DNA of 64,000 nucleotides, taken from positions 558,001 through 622,000 of the forward strand of contig JAYKXP010000003.1 of assembly GCA_037176845.1 (NCBI GenBank), given 5' to 3'. The notes under the pieces were generated by a model. The model saw only the letters and a list, made by a program, of their open reading frames with translations. It was not told the DNA's origin and searched no databases. The stretch's first letter is position 1. Each line of letters starts with the position of its first letter. The stretch comes from Paramarasmius palmivorus (lineage: Eukaryota; Basidiomycota; Agaricomycetes; Agaricales; Marasmiaceae). The translations under genes and the position numbers were made by a program. Shown here piece by piece: positions 32,606 through 44,159 of the stretch.

Positions 32606-32735
32606 TCTAGTGAAAAGAGAGAAAGAAATCTAAGGAAAAGAAGGTTTAGGGTATATCTAGTAACGTGCGGCAGCGAATATGTCGGATTCACTGAATCATT
32701 AATTTCTGCATTTGTCACCTTGAACCGCGACCGCG

Positions 32736-33737
32736 ATGTCGACCTCGATAAATCCATATCCAATTGTCCCAACAAGCGCGTTCACAAACCTCACACCAGC
32801 CCCAAATTCTAGTAGCCCAAAACCTGCGCCATACTATCCCACATTTCCCCATCTTCAATTACAAGCTCAGCAACAACAATTACAAGAGCCACCCCGACCT
32901 CCTTCACCTGTTCAGCCAGCCGTGACACCAGAAATAGCCTCGAACTGCATTCGGAAACTCATCTCTTCAGAGCTTAAAGGTGCTCATTTTGACGGGGCTC
33001 ATCCAGCTGCTTTAGACAGACTAGAGAAGGAAGTGGTTGCTTGTAAGCCCATTCATCAAACCTTGGCCAACAGCACACGACCTAACCTATTTCAGTTGTT
33101 CAACAACTATACCAACGAGCACACGAATATGCCGACCTCTCAAATCGCACTGGTCCAGTGATTACAGACCTCTTGCGGACCTGCGATGACTACGGGCTTT
33201 CGACTGATCACCTACGCAAGGTCAAGGCAAAGACGGTAAAGAGGAAGCGAAGTCTGTGTCTATAACTATTCCAAGATATCTATGTCTGACGTCCGTTATT
33301 ATTCTAGAATCGCCTGAAATAGTTCAGCCACCCACGTTGGCACCGCCAGAGTCGCGTTCACCGTCCCCGGAACTGTTACCGTCAGACGACGAGGGAATAC
33401 CCCCAGTGATACCCACAACTATTCGCTCTCTTCCCAATACGTACCCGACACTTCCTCCTAAGCACACGTATCTACAGACTCCAGTGCGTTATCTTTACTC
33501 ACACTTTTGTCCAAAAAAACTGACTGGCTCCATCAGGCATCACCACCAAAGAAAGCTGCACTACCGTCCCTGGAAAAGAAGCTCAAAACTGCAGGTCTCG
33601 TGCAAGAGTCGTTGAAGAATCTCTTGATTGCTACAGAAGATAACGACAACCAAGAAGATGCAGAATTATTGGGGCATATCGTAAACTGGGAAGTCAATAT
33701 ACGCCCTCGAAAGAAATGGAGAGTAGACAAGAATTAG
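32736..33737 (+). CDS. TAF8: TFIID subunit TAF8
   Basis: The N-terminus is Pro/Gln-rich. Residues ~70-150 form a histone-fold bromodomain-associated domain: VTPEIASNCIRKLISSELKGAHFDGAHPAALDRLEKEVVAFVQQLYQRAHEYADLSNRTGPVITDLLRTCDDYGL. The TAF8 C-terminal signature follows: TYPTLPPKHTYLQTP, then SPPKKAALPSLEKKLKTAGLVQESLKNLL. In TFIID, TAF8 pairs with TAF10 and contacts TAF2. Four exons are needed; one acceptor at CTATTTCAG shifts the reading into FVQQLYQRAHEY, so the uninterrupted frame ending at 33161 is only partly coding. The stop is TAG 33735-33737. Confidence 0.9.
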
Positions 33738-33800
33738 AACAGGAAGGAATGTACTGTCTAGTATTAGTACGACAAATGTTGCAACGTGTGTATGAATGCT

Positions 33801-36116
33801 TCATTTAGCACTTGAAGTCCTTTTTGCAGACAAACGTGAGGATTGACGTGTGCCTGCTGTTGGCGTCGAAATCGGGGTGGGAGGAGCGGGCGCGCTGACT
33901 TGTTGGGCAACAGGCTGTGTTTCGCTTTTTCGTGGACGACCGCGCTTTCGCTTGATTGGCACCGGAGTAGAGGCAGGGTCCACGTCCATGCTGGTGTCTT
34001 CTACGTTATCACCAACGGGTGTGTTATTTGGCGCAGCTGCTTGACTACTGTTATCTGGCCCTTTTCGTTTTGGTATTGGTTTGGGCTTTGGCCTCTCCTG
34101 GGTTGGTTGCACAGTTGAAGACTCTGCGTCGACAGCCATGGCAGTCGAGGCTGAGGAAGATGCGGGTTCATTGTCTGCTTCAAATACCGTTTTCCGCTTA
34201 GGTACTGGCTTCGGCTTCGGCCTGGTGTTGCTCTTTCCTTTCGCTGCATTGGGCCCATCTTGTTGTGTATTGGTAGGCGTACCTTGAGGATTAGGGTCCT
34301 CCGATGCGTTGTTTGGAGTGGCTTTTTCTTTGCCTTTGGCGGTTGAGCGCGAGGGCTCAGGAATAGATGTAATAGGATACGGAGTTGGAGGGTTGGAGAG
34401 TTCACGAATGACGAGAAAGGCGTTAGAAGGGCCTGCTTGCTGTGCACGAGCGGGCATCGGCTTCGCGACAGCAGTAGATGCTCCAACTGCTGGCCCTGAT
34501 GAGCTAGCCGTCGACGAATTCTGGCCAGCCATGTGAGCCTTTTGCAATTTGGCAAATCGGGTTCGACACTGGCAAAATAGATCAACAAATAGAAATATGG
34601 TACAAGATTATTCTTACCTGCGAGTCACTACGGGTACCTTCCATATGGTCGCTAACCTGCCTCCATTTCGTCCCGTGCAATTTTATCCCTTCCAGTAGCT
34701 TGACGTCCTCTTCACGGCTCCATAACCCGCCCTTTCGGCCTGTAACTTTCTGTCGTGCAGCGTGGTATCTTTCTCGACACTGGTCGTTGGTACGCCCAGG
34801 TACAAATATACACACATCAGCCCAGGACGGACCGTACGTAGCGACAGCGGCAAGAAGTTTTGCATCCTCATCTGCAGTCCAGTCGGTCCTCTTTATTTGG
34901 GGGTCGATGGAACGGGTGAAATGACTCTGGCATTGACTGGGCGAACAATGTTCGGAGACATAGAGAGCACCTATAATAGATGAGAATGCTGTGAGGACAT
35001 ATGAATGAGTCACATACATAACCCCCAGTTGTTTGTCCCATAAAGTGTGACGGCTTCTAGCAGTTTCTTATCGCTTTCTTGAGTCCAATTGTGCCGAGGT
35101 CTTTCCAAAGCGTTCTTCATGCAGTCGATCGGAACGCGGTTTGTCTAATGACCATGAAAGCATGTTACTAGGGGCTGACAGAGAAACTCACGCCGAGTGC
35201 CTGCGCAACTTCAACCCAATTCACCTTCCCTTTGGCCTTCCGATCCGCCACAATTTCTTGAAGTTTGGCAAGTTCTTGTTCCTTCCATTCAGAGTGATTT
35301 AGCCGCGGCTGCTTATTTCCTAGCCATTTGACCCTACATTCTTCTGGAGTTCTCTTCACGCTTGAGACATCCGATACCTTGCAACCTGATGAGTAAGCGA
35401 TGAAATCAGCGACGCTTTAACATACCTTTTCTGCAACTATGCTCCAATTAATATTCTGAGTATCCCCGTTCAAATCCACGGGTTCATGTCGGTCAGGTAG
35501 ACCGAGACCCCTGGTAAGGTCCATTCAGCATATAGTGAACGAATTGAAGAGTAACGCGATCCTTTACCGCTCTCTATGTTCAATGGCCTTCAAGCGCCTG
35601 AACTCATTCGTGACTGCCTCGATTAGGGCATCATGCTCTTTAGCTTTCACTGCAATTTTTGTTGAAGTAACGGCTTGAAATTAACAACGATACGCGTACT
35701 TGGACGAGCGCTGATGAAGTTGACATAACGTTGCCTTCTCATGGCTTCCTCGTAGAAAGGTGATTCCTAACATTGAACACGTTAATACCACAACCTCTGT
35801 GTCTTACCATCTGACGCACGCTTTTCAATAGATCGGCTGGATTTATTGGGCTCTTTGGATTTATAGAGCCTGGTATTTGAATGTCATGGTCCAACGACTC
35901 GTCTTCGACTTGGTCAGCCTCAGCTGCTTTCTACTAGAGAATGAATTTAGTCACCTAAAAGACGAACGGAAACACAAAACGTGCCAAGAATGCATCGACT
36001 TCCTTGAGTTCCTCGGTCAATTTTTCGACATATTGTGTAAGAGCGATTTGATGTGCTTGATTAGCAGCAAGAGCCTTGGTAAGTAAATCTCCCGGAGATT
36101 CAGAAGGTGCGGACAT
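33801..36116 (-). CDS. Myb/SANT multi-repeat protein, SNAPC4-like
   Basis: It begins MSAPSESPGDLLTKALAANQAHQIAL with a short coiled coil. A conserved helical block follows (RQMESPFYEEAMRRQRYVNF). Four to five Myb/SANT repeats come next: INWSIVAEKVSDV...RTPEECRVKWLG, WKEQELAKLQEIVADRKAKGKVNWVEVAQALG, HNWTQESDKKLLEAVTLYG, TDWTADEDAKLLAAVATYGPSWADVCIFVPGRTNDQCRERY and GLWSREEDVKLLEGIKLHGTKWRQVSDHMEGTRSDSQ. This arrangement resembles SNAPC4 (SNAP190), the Myb subunit that recognises snRNA promoters. The C-terminal 250 residues are disordered, carrying two near-identical PKPKP(V/I)PKRK motifs and an AT-hook-like KRGRPRK. Function as an snRNA-gene activator is inferred. Confidence 0.72.
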
Positions 36117-36200
36117 GATGGTGGTATGTGGGAAACATTGAATATTCAATCACGCTTTCGGTTCGGACGTAGTTGACTCCATCATCATCCAACTAAAAAT

Positions 36201-36930
36201 ATGGCCAACGCCTCTGCGAAGCGTATAGGTCTGTTGAATCTTGAAATTTCTCTTGAATTTACTGAAAAACATTTTCGTCTTGCAGCCAGCCAGAATGAAG
36301 CTACAGTAAAGAATCTCAAGCTCGGAATGATTCTCCCAACAGTCATATCCATCGTCCTCCGCTTGCTCTTCAGACGGGACTCCCTTCCTCCTTCCAAAAC
36401 ATCCTTGGCTTTATACATCGTCACATTTCTGCCAGCGTTTTTCTTGTCCAATTATCTGATCAAGATTGGTAGCACGAGACGCGACCCAACGACTGGCACG
36501 CTCATCTCATATGGAGAGGACCTCAACCAGCCTGGTGTAACCGAATGGTGCTTTGATATCCTTTATATCACATGTGAGCTTCAGTAGCTACTCCATTCAA
36601 GTATACTCTCTTATATGACTTCCGCTGCACAGGGACATGCCAAGTTGGAAGTGGCGCATTTGGTGAATGGTTTTGGTGGTTGTATATGGTGGTGCGTTTC
36701 CTACTTCGCAAAAGTCATCCAGAAATACTCAAAGGCTTGTCAATAAGATACCCCTCTACGCTGTCTTCAAGATGTGGACCTCTTTCATCGCACCCTATTT
36801 CTTCTCTCGGTCGGCCGCCACAAACGAAGACAGCGCACCTGCGGAGCCTACCAGCAAGCGACAGGAGAAGTTACGCAAAAGGAATGAGCGAGGCGATCCT
36901 CGTGTACAAGCTCAGGTCCGAAAGAAATAG
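36201..36930 (+). CDS. SND2: TMEM208 / SND2-type ER membrane protein
   Basis: Three exons encode about 205 residues. The pattern is that of TMEM208: a short polar N-terminus (MANASAKRIGLLN), KNLKLGMILPTVISIVLRLLF as first membrane pair, SLALYIVTFLPAFFLSNYLIKIG, then WCFDILYITWTCQVGSGAFGEWFWWLYMVIPLYAVFKMW. A cytosolic basic tail ends SKRQEKLRKRNERGDPRVQAQVRKK. Yeast Snd2 belongs to the SRP-independent targeting route to the ER. The start ATG is only 84 bases from the divergent Myb gene's ATG. Confidence 0.88.
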
Positions 36931-37407
36931 ACAACGGATCGAAGATTCCTTCGTGCATCTTTCAAAAGATTTCTGTATTATTCGTCTCAACCGTACACGA
37001 GTTACATTTGTGCAAAAAACAACAAACATGAATGCATGACTTCCGAGAACTGAATGAGCGCTACCTGACCTTACCTGATCATTCGCCCACTTTTACCGGA
37101 GCTGCGGGGAAAATAGGTTCCAGAGGTGTTGACACGCACAGACACAAACAGTGTCCCTAAGCCAACTATGTAATCAAAAGAGAACACAAGTAAAGGTGAG
37201 TACGCTACTTACAGAAAGACAACGTCTCTACGACTGTCATCGTCCCTCGCTTCCAAAAACTTGACACAATAGTTATCACGCAGATTGTCAGCACATTCGT
37301 CCTGATTATGATATAAATACAACGAGACTGCCCATTAACACCTGCAATCTACAAAGATATGAAAGACTAAGCGCACCCAACGCTCCATACCATACGACAC
37401 CCGATCC
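36931..37407. other. Intergenic region between convergent SND2 and LUC7
   Basis: This 477-base convergent gap holds both 3' UTRs. It contains A-rich tracts (GTGCAAAAAACAACAAACATG near 37010). A block with GT/AG-like signals (CAAGTAAAGGTGAGTACGC near 37185) could be a 3' UTR intron. No conserved frame or structured RNA is recognised. Confidence 0.35.
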
Positions 37408-38751
37408 TTAATACCTCCTCGAACCTCTCGGACTCCGTGAGCGGTCTCGTTCTCTTCGCCGGTCGCTGCTGTAACGAAGGAATGTCAGCAAAAGGGAAAG
37501 GATATCTAAATGTGTAATGCTTCTTACTCGTATCGTGATGATGAGTGCCTGTCATAACCACGGTCGCGATCGCGGTCCCTATCCCTTTCTCGATACTCAT
37601 CCCGGGAACGGTAATCACTGCCAGAACGAGCAGGTGTTGGCGGAGCAGCAGAACCATTGGCAGGTCCAGAAGAGTTGCCTCCTCCAGGGGCCGTCTTGCG
37701 CTTCTCTCGATCCTCTTTGAACTTGGCAAGCATGTTTCGCAATTCGTGATATCCCAGGTGCATCTACCCAGAAGTTAACAAGATTGCCTCCAAACGATGC
37801 AAGCACGTTGGAGATACATACCTTACCACCAAAGTGATCGGCTAGTCGACGGTCGGAATCCAAAACGGACAAATAAGCACCGCAAACATCGCACACACGG
37901 AGTTTTTGATGTCCAGATGCGCCAGATGTATCTGTGAGCTGTTGAAGCTCGCGCTGTGAAACGATAGATTTAGTATAGGACAAATAAGGCGTGGTCAGGG
38001 AGTGACACGCACCTCCTTGTCTGCCTTTTCACTCTTCAATGCTTCGATGGCTGCCATCTCCCGCATCGACTCTTCAACCTTGCCTTGTTCACCTGCGACA
38101 GAGGGTGAGTCATACGCAATCAATGTCCGAGGGATTCCCTCACCAAGTGTCTCAATCTTCTCCGTCCCTCCTTGTATAGCAAGCTCAATTTCCGCGATTT
38201 CCCTCATCTACGGAAGCCTGTTTAACCTCGAAACATGCATTTCCATGAAAATAGCTCACCAAATTAGTAGTTTTTGCATTCTCCTCTGGTGTCTTCTCCA
38301 ACCTTCGATGGGCTGCCCTAATTCTCCTATCACATTCGTCCACAAAGGCAAAGATATTTGCTTCATATTCCATCTGGAAGCGGTGAAATATAGGGTCATT
38401 TGGATTCTTCTCCCTCTCCGCAAGGAATTCTTGTTTTAACCGTTCTGTGTGAGACTTGGGGCACGCTCCGAGATCCATTTTCTGTTTGACATGTACACAT
38501 TAGCACCCACACACGAAAGATAAAACTAGACATACAGTGTTGGTGAATAGCGCATGGGGGCATGTTCCACAGAGGAAGTTTCTGCAGACTTTTTCGTCAG
38601 ACCACACTAAATTTTGGTTTGCAACGCCCATGGCTTCTGGGCCCATCATTTGCTATTTCGTGTAAAGTGTAGTGTGAATATGAGTGAGTTAGAGAAATAA
38701 AATGAGACGTACCTCAAGCAGCTTACGCTGCATCTCAGCTAGTCGACCCAT
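37408..38751 (-). CDS. LUC7: U1 snRNP-associated splicing factor LUC7
   Basis: LUC7 proteins help U1 snRNP choose 5' splice sites. The start MGRLAEMQRKLLEQMMGPEAMG is followed by a first CCCH zinc finger (VCRNFLCGTCPHALFTNTKMDLGACPKSHTERLKQEF). A long helical segment comes next (EYEANIFAFVDECDRRIRAAHRRLEKTPEENAKTTNLMREIAEIELAI), then a second zinc finger (KLRVCDVCGAYLSVLDSDRRLADHFGGKMHLGYHELR). The tail is RS/RD-rich (SRDEYRERDRDRDRDRGYDRHSS) and finishes DRRRERDRSRSPRGSRRY. The last intron (GTAAGA...TACAG) places the stop at 37408-37410. Seven exons are modelled. Confidence 0.93.
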
Positions 38752-39161
38752 GTTAGAATAGTTTTGTGAGAGCAATGCTTGTCGAAGCTGGAGGAGGTTC
38801 AAAGTTACGAAGCGCGACTTAGGTAATCCTCAGTTGCCGCTCTCGCCGTTTCCCGCGGTGGTCTACTTAGCTACTTCGGCTACTATTCGCAAATTGCAAT
38901 TCCTTGACGGTAGACTGACTTGAGGAATGACTTAGATTCATACAAAAGAGAACAAAAGATGGTTGCTTCCTTTGGTTAATTGGCGGCGCTGGCCTAATGC
39001 ACTGCGCACATGAATGACAAGCCCGATGATGTCCCATTGCATAGCAGGCCGTTTTGCGAAATCGCTTCAACCTGGCAATTTTCAAATGAGGATAGATGCA
39101 TATTTGTATTGTTCATCTCTTATTTGTACAGATATTCTAGGACTTAGGGGTACGAACTGGT
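38752..39161. other. Intergenic region between LUC7 and aspartic protease
   Basis: About 410 bases between two minus-strand genes hold the LUC7 promoter next to 38752 and the protease 3' UTR next to 39161. Nothing structured or coding is recognised. Confidence 0.4.
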
Positions 39162-40831
39162 TCAAGCCAGCTCGGCGAACCCGACTTGTGTGTTGCCAAC
39201 GTCGAAGACTTCGTCAAAACGTCAGAATACGAGAAGGAAGCGAATAAAAGCTCATTGCGTACCGGTGTATACGTTCTGGAGGAAGACATCACCCACAACC
39301 CAAAATTCTATGGACATGAGTTCCAATTGGATTCAAGAGCATCACTGAAAGATCACTTACCGGCTGGACTACCGCCTGCAATGCCACCAACACAGTCGTT
39401 TGATCCTTGAGATAATAAGCCTAGATTGAAGGTCTCAGGTGAGACGGTGAAAGCTTTGCCTCCAAATGTCAAGCTGATATTCGGTATGGCATCGCATGGA
39501 ACTACATAGGCGACAATGAACATGGAGATATGTAACTCAAAAACAAGGGGGCTCACCGGTAAAGAATCCGGGCCCAGCGGTTTGGGACGCGTCCTTGGAG
39601 CCAGGAATAGCGGCGTAAAACTTGGCGACGTTCGTATCGTCACCCAAAATCAGAGTCGTTCCAGTATCGATGATGGAGCTAACACTGTTAACAGCGGCAT
39701 CGCCATTGACATTGACGGCATCGAGGTCTACTTGCCAAAATCCCTGTTTCTGTGTGTCAGCGGATAACTTGGAAGTATTGCAGCCTTGATAACATACTTG
39801 GTCGGTTACAGGAGCTTGTGTAAGTTGACCCCTAAACAGTGAGTTGTCCATGCCACCAAGCGTTAATTCTGATCCCGAAGTCGAGAGCTTGAACGCGAAC
39901 ACAGGCTCTGTGGTTACACCCTGTGCAACGAGTGTCTGAAATACTGGGTTTTCTCCAAAATTTGAGATATCGCGGAAAGCCATTCCCATGAGTCCATCTG
40001 GGGGGAACGAGTCGATCGCGAATCCATTAGAGTATTGTGTTGCTGCACCGACAGCTTGTCCAGTAGCCTAGACGAACATCAGCATGCCAGTCTGAGGGCG
40101 GGATTGTAGTGCGTACAGTCAAACCTGCGACAGTCACTGTGTCATGGAACACTTCTCCCTGGGATGTTGAACCGTCTCCGAATGTTAACTTGAATGTTTT
40201 TCCCTCATCCTCGGCAGTAGAGCTCTGGCTCGTATCGTAAATAGTATGTCCTTCGCAATTCACCCTGCAATTTGCTCCGGGTAGAAAAAGATCGCTGCTA
40301 CCTAATGATAGGAGGTTGATGAATCGATAACAATTCGAGTGCAAAAGCATGGTGCTATCTTACCGGTGTCAAAATCAACTAGGGAGACAAGTTACCGTTA
40401 GAGTGGCGATCATGGTAAATAAGTGTTTCCACTTACCCGTGAATTGAGTAGCAGGTGTGCCAACCGATATACTTCCTGACCACAGAACTTGATCAATATC
40501 GGTAAGCGGATCGCTTCCAGTTTCTCGGGCAACTAGCTTCTGAGCCTTTGGATGAGCGGCCCCCGTATTCTTCTCAAATGCCCCCAGTCCACGTTGTATT
40601 TTGCTACATAGTACAGTCAGTCATCAGGGTGACGTGGGAGTTGAAGAAAGTTTACCTCTGAGCACGCAACACTTGGTTCTTCAAAGCATCAGCGGAAACG
40701 ACTCCGTTACCGTCTACGAGCTTCGATCTCTTCTTGAGGGGAATCTTGGTTCCAACACGTGTAGGAATAGTAACTCCAAGAGCAGCGTGTAAGAGTGCAA
40801 GAGTGGCAAACAGAGAGGCGAAGGAGCGCAT
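39162..40831 (-). CDS. Secreted pepsin-like aspartic protease (family A1, polyporopepsin type)
   Basis: The N-terminus MRSFASLFATLALLHAALG is a signal peptide, followed by a basic propeptide (KIPLKKRSKLVDGNG...) that would be removed. The mature enzyme shows both catalytic aspartates, in VDFDTGSSDLFLP and SSIIDTGTTLILG, the flap region with DGSTSQGEVFHDTV, and GLMGMAFRDIS after the first lobe. The end is FWVVGDVFLQNVYTVFDVGNTQVGFAELA. Cysteine pairs (NCRVNC and CDA...NDC) match the polyporopepsin group. Around nine short exons; the last two introns shift the stop to 39162-39164. It is likely secreted for nutrient digestion. Confidence 0.92.
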
Positions 40832-41152
40832 GATGGATAGTGGGATGTCCACGATAGTAGAATCCTGCTACCCTGTCCGTATTTATGCCTTCCGCCGGAG
40901 CTGTGGAGCTGGATAACAACCTCTATGTTGCCAGAGAAGCGAAATCTCGAGGAGGCTATAAGCCCGAAGTAGCATGTTTTCTCTCGTGGAGATGATAGTG
41001 TGAATGTTCAAGATTGACATACGATCGTATGGAAGCATGAGTGCCATAAGGTCTATTCATTTGCATTCCTCATGGGAAGCGAGATCCTAAAGCGAAAATA
41101 GCGTCACCGTAATATTTTTAGACGGAGGAGACGAAGAATACCTCGCAACAGC
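40832..41152. promoter_or_regulatory. Divergent promoter between aspartic protease and Sfr1-like gene
   Basis: This 321-base region separates two divergent starts. The part near 41100-41130 (GCGTCACCGTAATATTTTTAGACGG) is A/T-rich and may form the core promoter of the plus-strand gene. No named regulatory site or RNA gene is evident. Confidence 0.35.
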
Positions 41153-44085
41153 ATGGCGTCGTGGTGGTTCGAAGACGAGTTATTGCAGTCAGGTGATTTT
41201 GGCTTGGAAAAACCATGCGCGTCTGTAAGCGCTAAACCAAAACAATCTCCTCGACCACCATCACCTCGTCTCGCCTGTCATGAGTACCGGAGATCAGGTA
41301 AAATTGATAGGTGCTCTCGGTTCACTGCAAGCATACTGACATGGTGCAGCCAAATACCGAATCCGACAACCGGAGTTTTAGCCTTCCAATGGTAAGCAAA
41401 ATACACCGGTTACCATCTCTCACCACAGCTGAATCCCACCTATTCAGATCTTCAGCGATATGTATTCCGGCCCTTGCTTTGGAGATATGACGCCGTCTCA
41501 GGTAAACTTCGCACTCACCCCGAGATGGAATCATATTGAAACAAGCACCCCCGCAGTCGTCTGTTGCTGAAGGGTCACCGAAGGCATCTGATGTCACGGA
41601 CTCGAAAAGGACTTATTCCATCTTTCCTGACTACCAAACTCTCAGCCACGGAATGATTGCGAACTCTGACCATAAGGTATGCTCCAAGATCAGATGGAAT
41701 AACCTACCTGGTACTCACATCATGTTCTGCAGGCGACACCCGTCCAACAAGCACAACCGCTACTTCAAGTACCGGAGGAAGTCGTTTCTGCCGAGGAGAC
41801 CGATACTCATTCACTCATTACACCGCATATACCCAACTCTGCACATCATGGCACGCATCCATCCCAAAACACAACCATTGCCTTCCTAGATCAGTCTGAA
41901 GAAGCATCTGAGATCGAACACCTTTCGATCATCACATCCGTACCAGATGAAAATGGAACTTCCAACGCACAGCAGTCTCTTGAAGCTAATTTGGTGGGTG
42001 TTTTTTTTTTTGGTTTAGCGATGCAAAGCGAGTGATAGCTGATTCGTTCTAAATGAACAGCCCGTGTCCGAGCCCGACACAAACCGTGGTGAAGAAGCAA
42101 CACCTCGTACCTCTATGCATACTGCGTGCCCCGATAGAATGACTCTGCTCCACCATGAAGAAGTACCGTCTCAGTACGCGACACGCTCTCCAACTCCTCC
42201 CAAATCGTTTTTGAACTCCACCGCTCCCGACATTGTAACAGTTTCATCTCAATCAAGTACCTCAAACCCGGAGCCTGCAGATTCATGTATCCCATTCTCA
42301 TGCTCTGCTAATCTGCTCACTACCGAACTTCCGAGGCCTACAAATGCTCTTACCTTTTCTGCTTCATATCGGAACGATTCACCACAACCTGAAGATGTCC
42401 GTTTGACACTGCCAGAATCGATTGCTCTCCGAGCCCTTGCTTGTCCATGCCCCAATGCTACCATAGAGACTACTAGTCTTCCTTCAAACCGATCAGATCT
42501 TGCTAACCTTGAGGGTTCGGAATTGGCTCTCCATACATCCCGATACCCTACTCGTCAATCTTCGGAGCTCGTCGACGTGCCCATTCAACTGCAACCATCT
42601 CAAATGGATCAACAGAATCTTCCGCTTGCAAACCCCGATACTCAACATCTGTTCTTCACCGAAGATACCGAAACAACCACTGCCACGAATAATGAATCTC
42701 ATGCTACATCCAGCGACCAGACCGACGCGGACATTGCAAATCTTCCCAGCTCGTCGCCTCCTATAGAACTCGAGCTATTGTCATCTTCACCTGCTGAGCA
42801 CATCACAACTACGTCTTCTCCCCCACCTTCAAGTCCTCCTCGGATCTTCACTTCTTCGCCTGAGCCCGAGCCATTCATTCCAATACGCGAAGTGGTGAGT
42901 ATCACCTTCCTAGCAATATAAACCTCTCGTTGATTCAACTTTTCCAGCCTAATATCGTTGAAGAACCGGTCATTCCGCCGAGCTCTAGCCCTCCAACGAG
43001 CCCATTCAGGTCGTCTTCCCCTCTTGGCATCAAAGATGATTTCGCGGGAGTATACAGTGACGACCTGAGTCTCGATATCCAGGCAAGCCTTTCACCGATG
43101 CGAAGCTAGTCTATCTCACATATGTGTACCGTAGTCCGAACCTGAAACCTCGACCAGTACTCGAAAGGAGCAGAGATCCGAGGTAGAGTTTCATGTCTCT
43201 TCCCCGAACGCTCACTGACTGTTCGCATCTATAGCGCCCTTCAAATGAGCTTCGACAGCCTACTGTGAGTACCGAACCCATAGCAAACCGAACCGTAGAC
43301 TCACAGAACTTGAATTGCAGCTTCCTGTTCCAAAACGCTCCACACATGCCTCCCAGAAACGTTCACTCAAGAAGTTATCCACGCCTTTCCGTACACCAGC
43401 AATGTTGAAGGTAATCAAAGCCGAAGAACTACCTCCTACCATGGCGTCCTCGACGACACCGAAACCCACACCTGCACTTGCCAAGGAAGAGATCAAGATC
43501 AAGAAACCTGCTGTTGTCGTGGACACGAAGAAGAAACACCGAACACTTCGCGCAGGAGGACAATTCAAGTCTCCTCTGACGACTTCTACACCGCTTGGCA
43601 CAGGCTCTGTTCGTCTCACACCGAATATCCAGCTATTGGAGAGGAAAGTGCAGTTGCTGAAGAGAGCGGTTAAGGTAAAGAGGGAGAACGAGGAGGAAGT
43701 GCTGAAGGGACTGATCAAGACGTGGACCGAGGCTGGAAGGGAGGTCGCCTATGAATTGTTCGAGCTTGCAAAGGATAGAGAAGGGAGCGGTAGTATGGTT
43801 GGCGGGGTACGGAAGTTTGAGGATAGCTGGGGATGGAGCGAGCAGGAAGGACCCAAGAAAGTGAAAATGGAAGACAGTTGGGGTTGGGCTGTACCTGCGA
43901 ACGGAGAAGGAGAAGGCGAAGTGATCGATGTTGACGCGGAGGAAAACGAGCGCATGGTTGTCCAAGAAGATGACGATGGAGAGGAGAAGAGAGAAAACAC
44001 GATTGGAATGATGTTGAGGCAACTTGGAATTGACCCCTACACCCTTGGCTGGGACGACGCCGAAGAAGCTTTTGTGGATCGTTAA
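41153..44085 (+). CDS. Sfr1/Mei5-like recombination accessory protein
   Basis: The conserved part is the C-terminal Mei5/Sfr1 domain: IQLLERKVQLLKRAVKVKRENEEEVLKGLIKTWTEAGREVAYELFEL, then ENTIGMMLRQLGIDPYTLGWDDAEEAF. Sfr1 forms a complex with Swi5 that stimulates Rad51 and Dmc1 strand exchange. The N-terminal part of ~600 residues is Ser/Pro/Thr-rich and disordered, and starts MASWWFEDELLQSGD. My model uses about ten phase-0 exons (first two 41153-41224 and 41350-41391), including one GC-AG intron at 43083-43134. A duplicated EDSWGW motif sits between the helix and the C-terminal block. The 5' exons are the least certain part. Confidence 0.65.
43083..43134 (+). other. GC-AG intron in the Sfr1-like gene
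   Basis: Frame is kept only if LSLDIQ (ending CAG) joins SEPETSTSTR. The boundary is CAG|GCAAGC with acceptor CCGTAG, 52 nt, and the unspliced frame hits TAG within 30 bases. GC-AG introns typically show this strong CAG|GCAAG context. Confidence 0.7.
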
Positions 44086-44159
44086 CTGGCATAGTGTATT
44101 GGCATTAGTGTAATGCGGATAATAATGTACATCGTGAATGTGACTCGTATGCTTGCTGC

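Noticed and set aside
43260..43718. 152-codon minus-strand frame opposite the Sfr1-like gene
   Set aside because: Hydrophobic mirror of a Lys/Glu-rich coding exon; no independent evidence.
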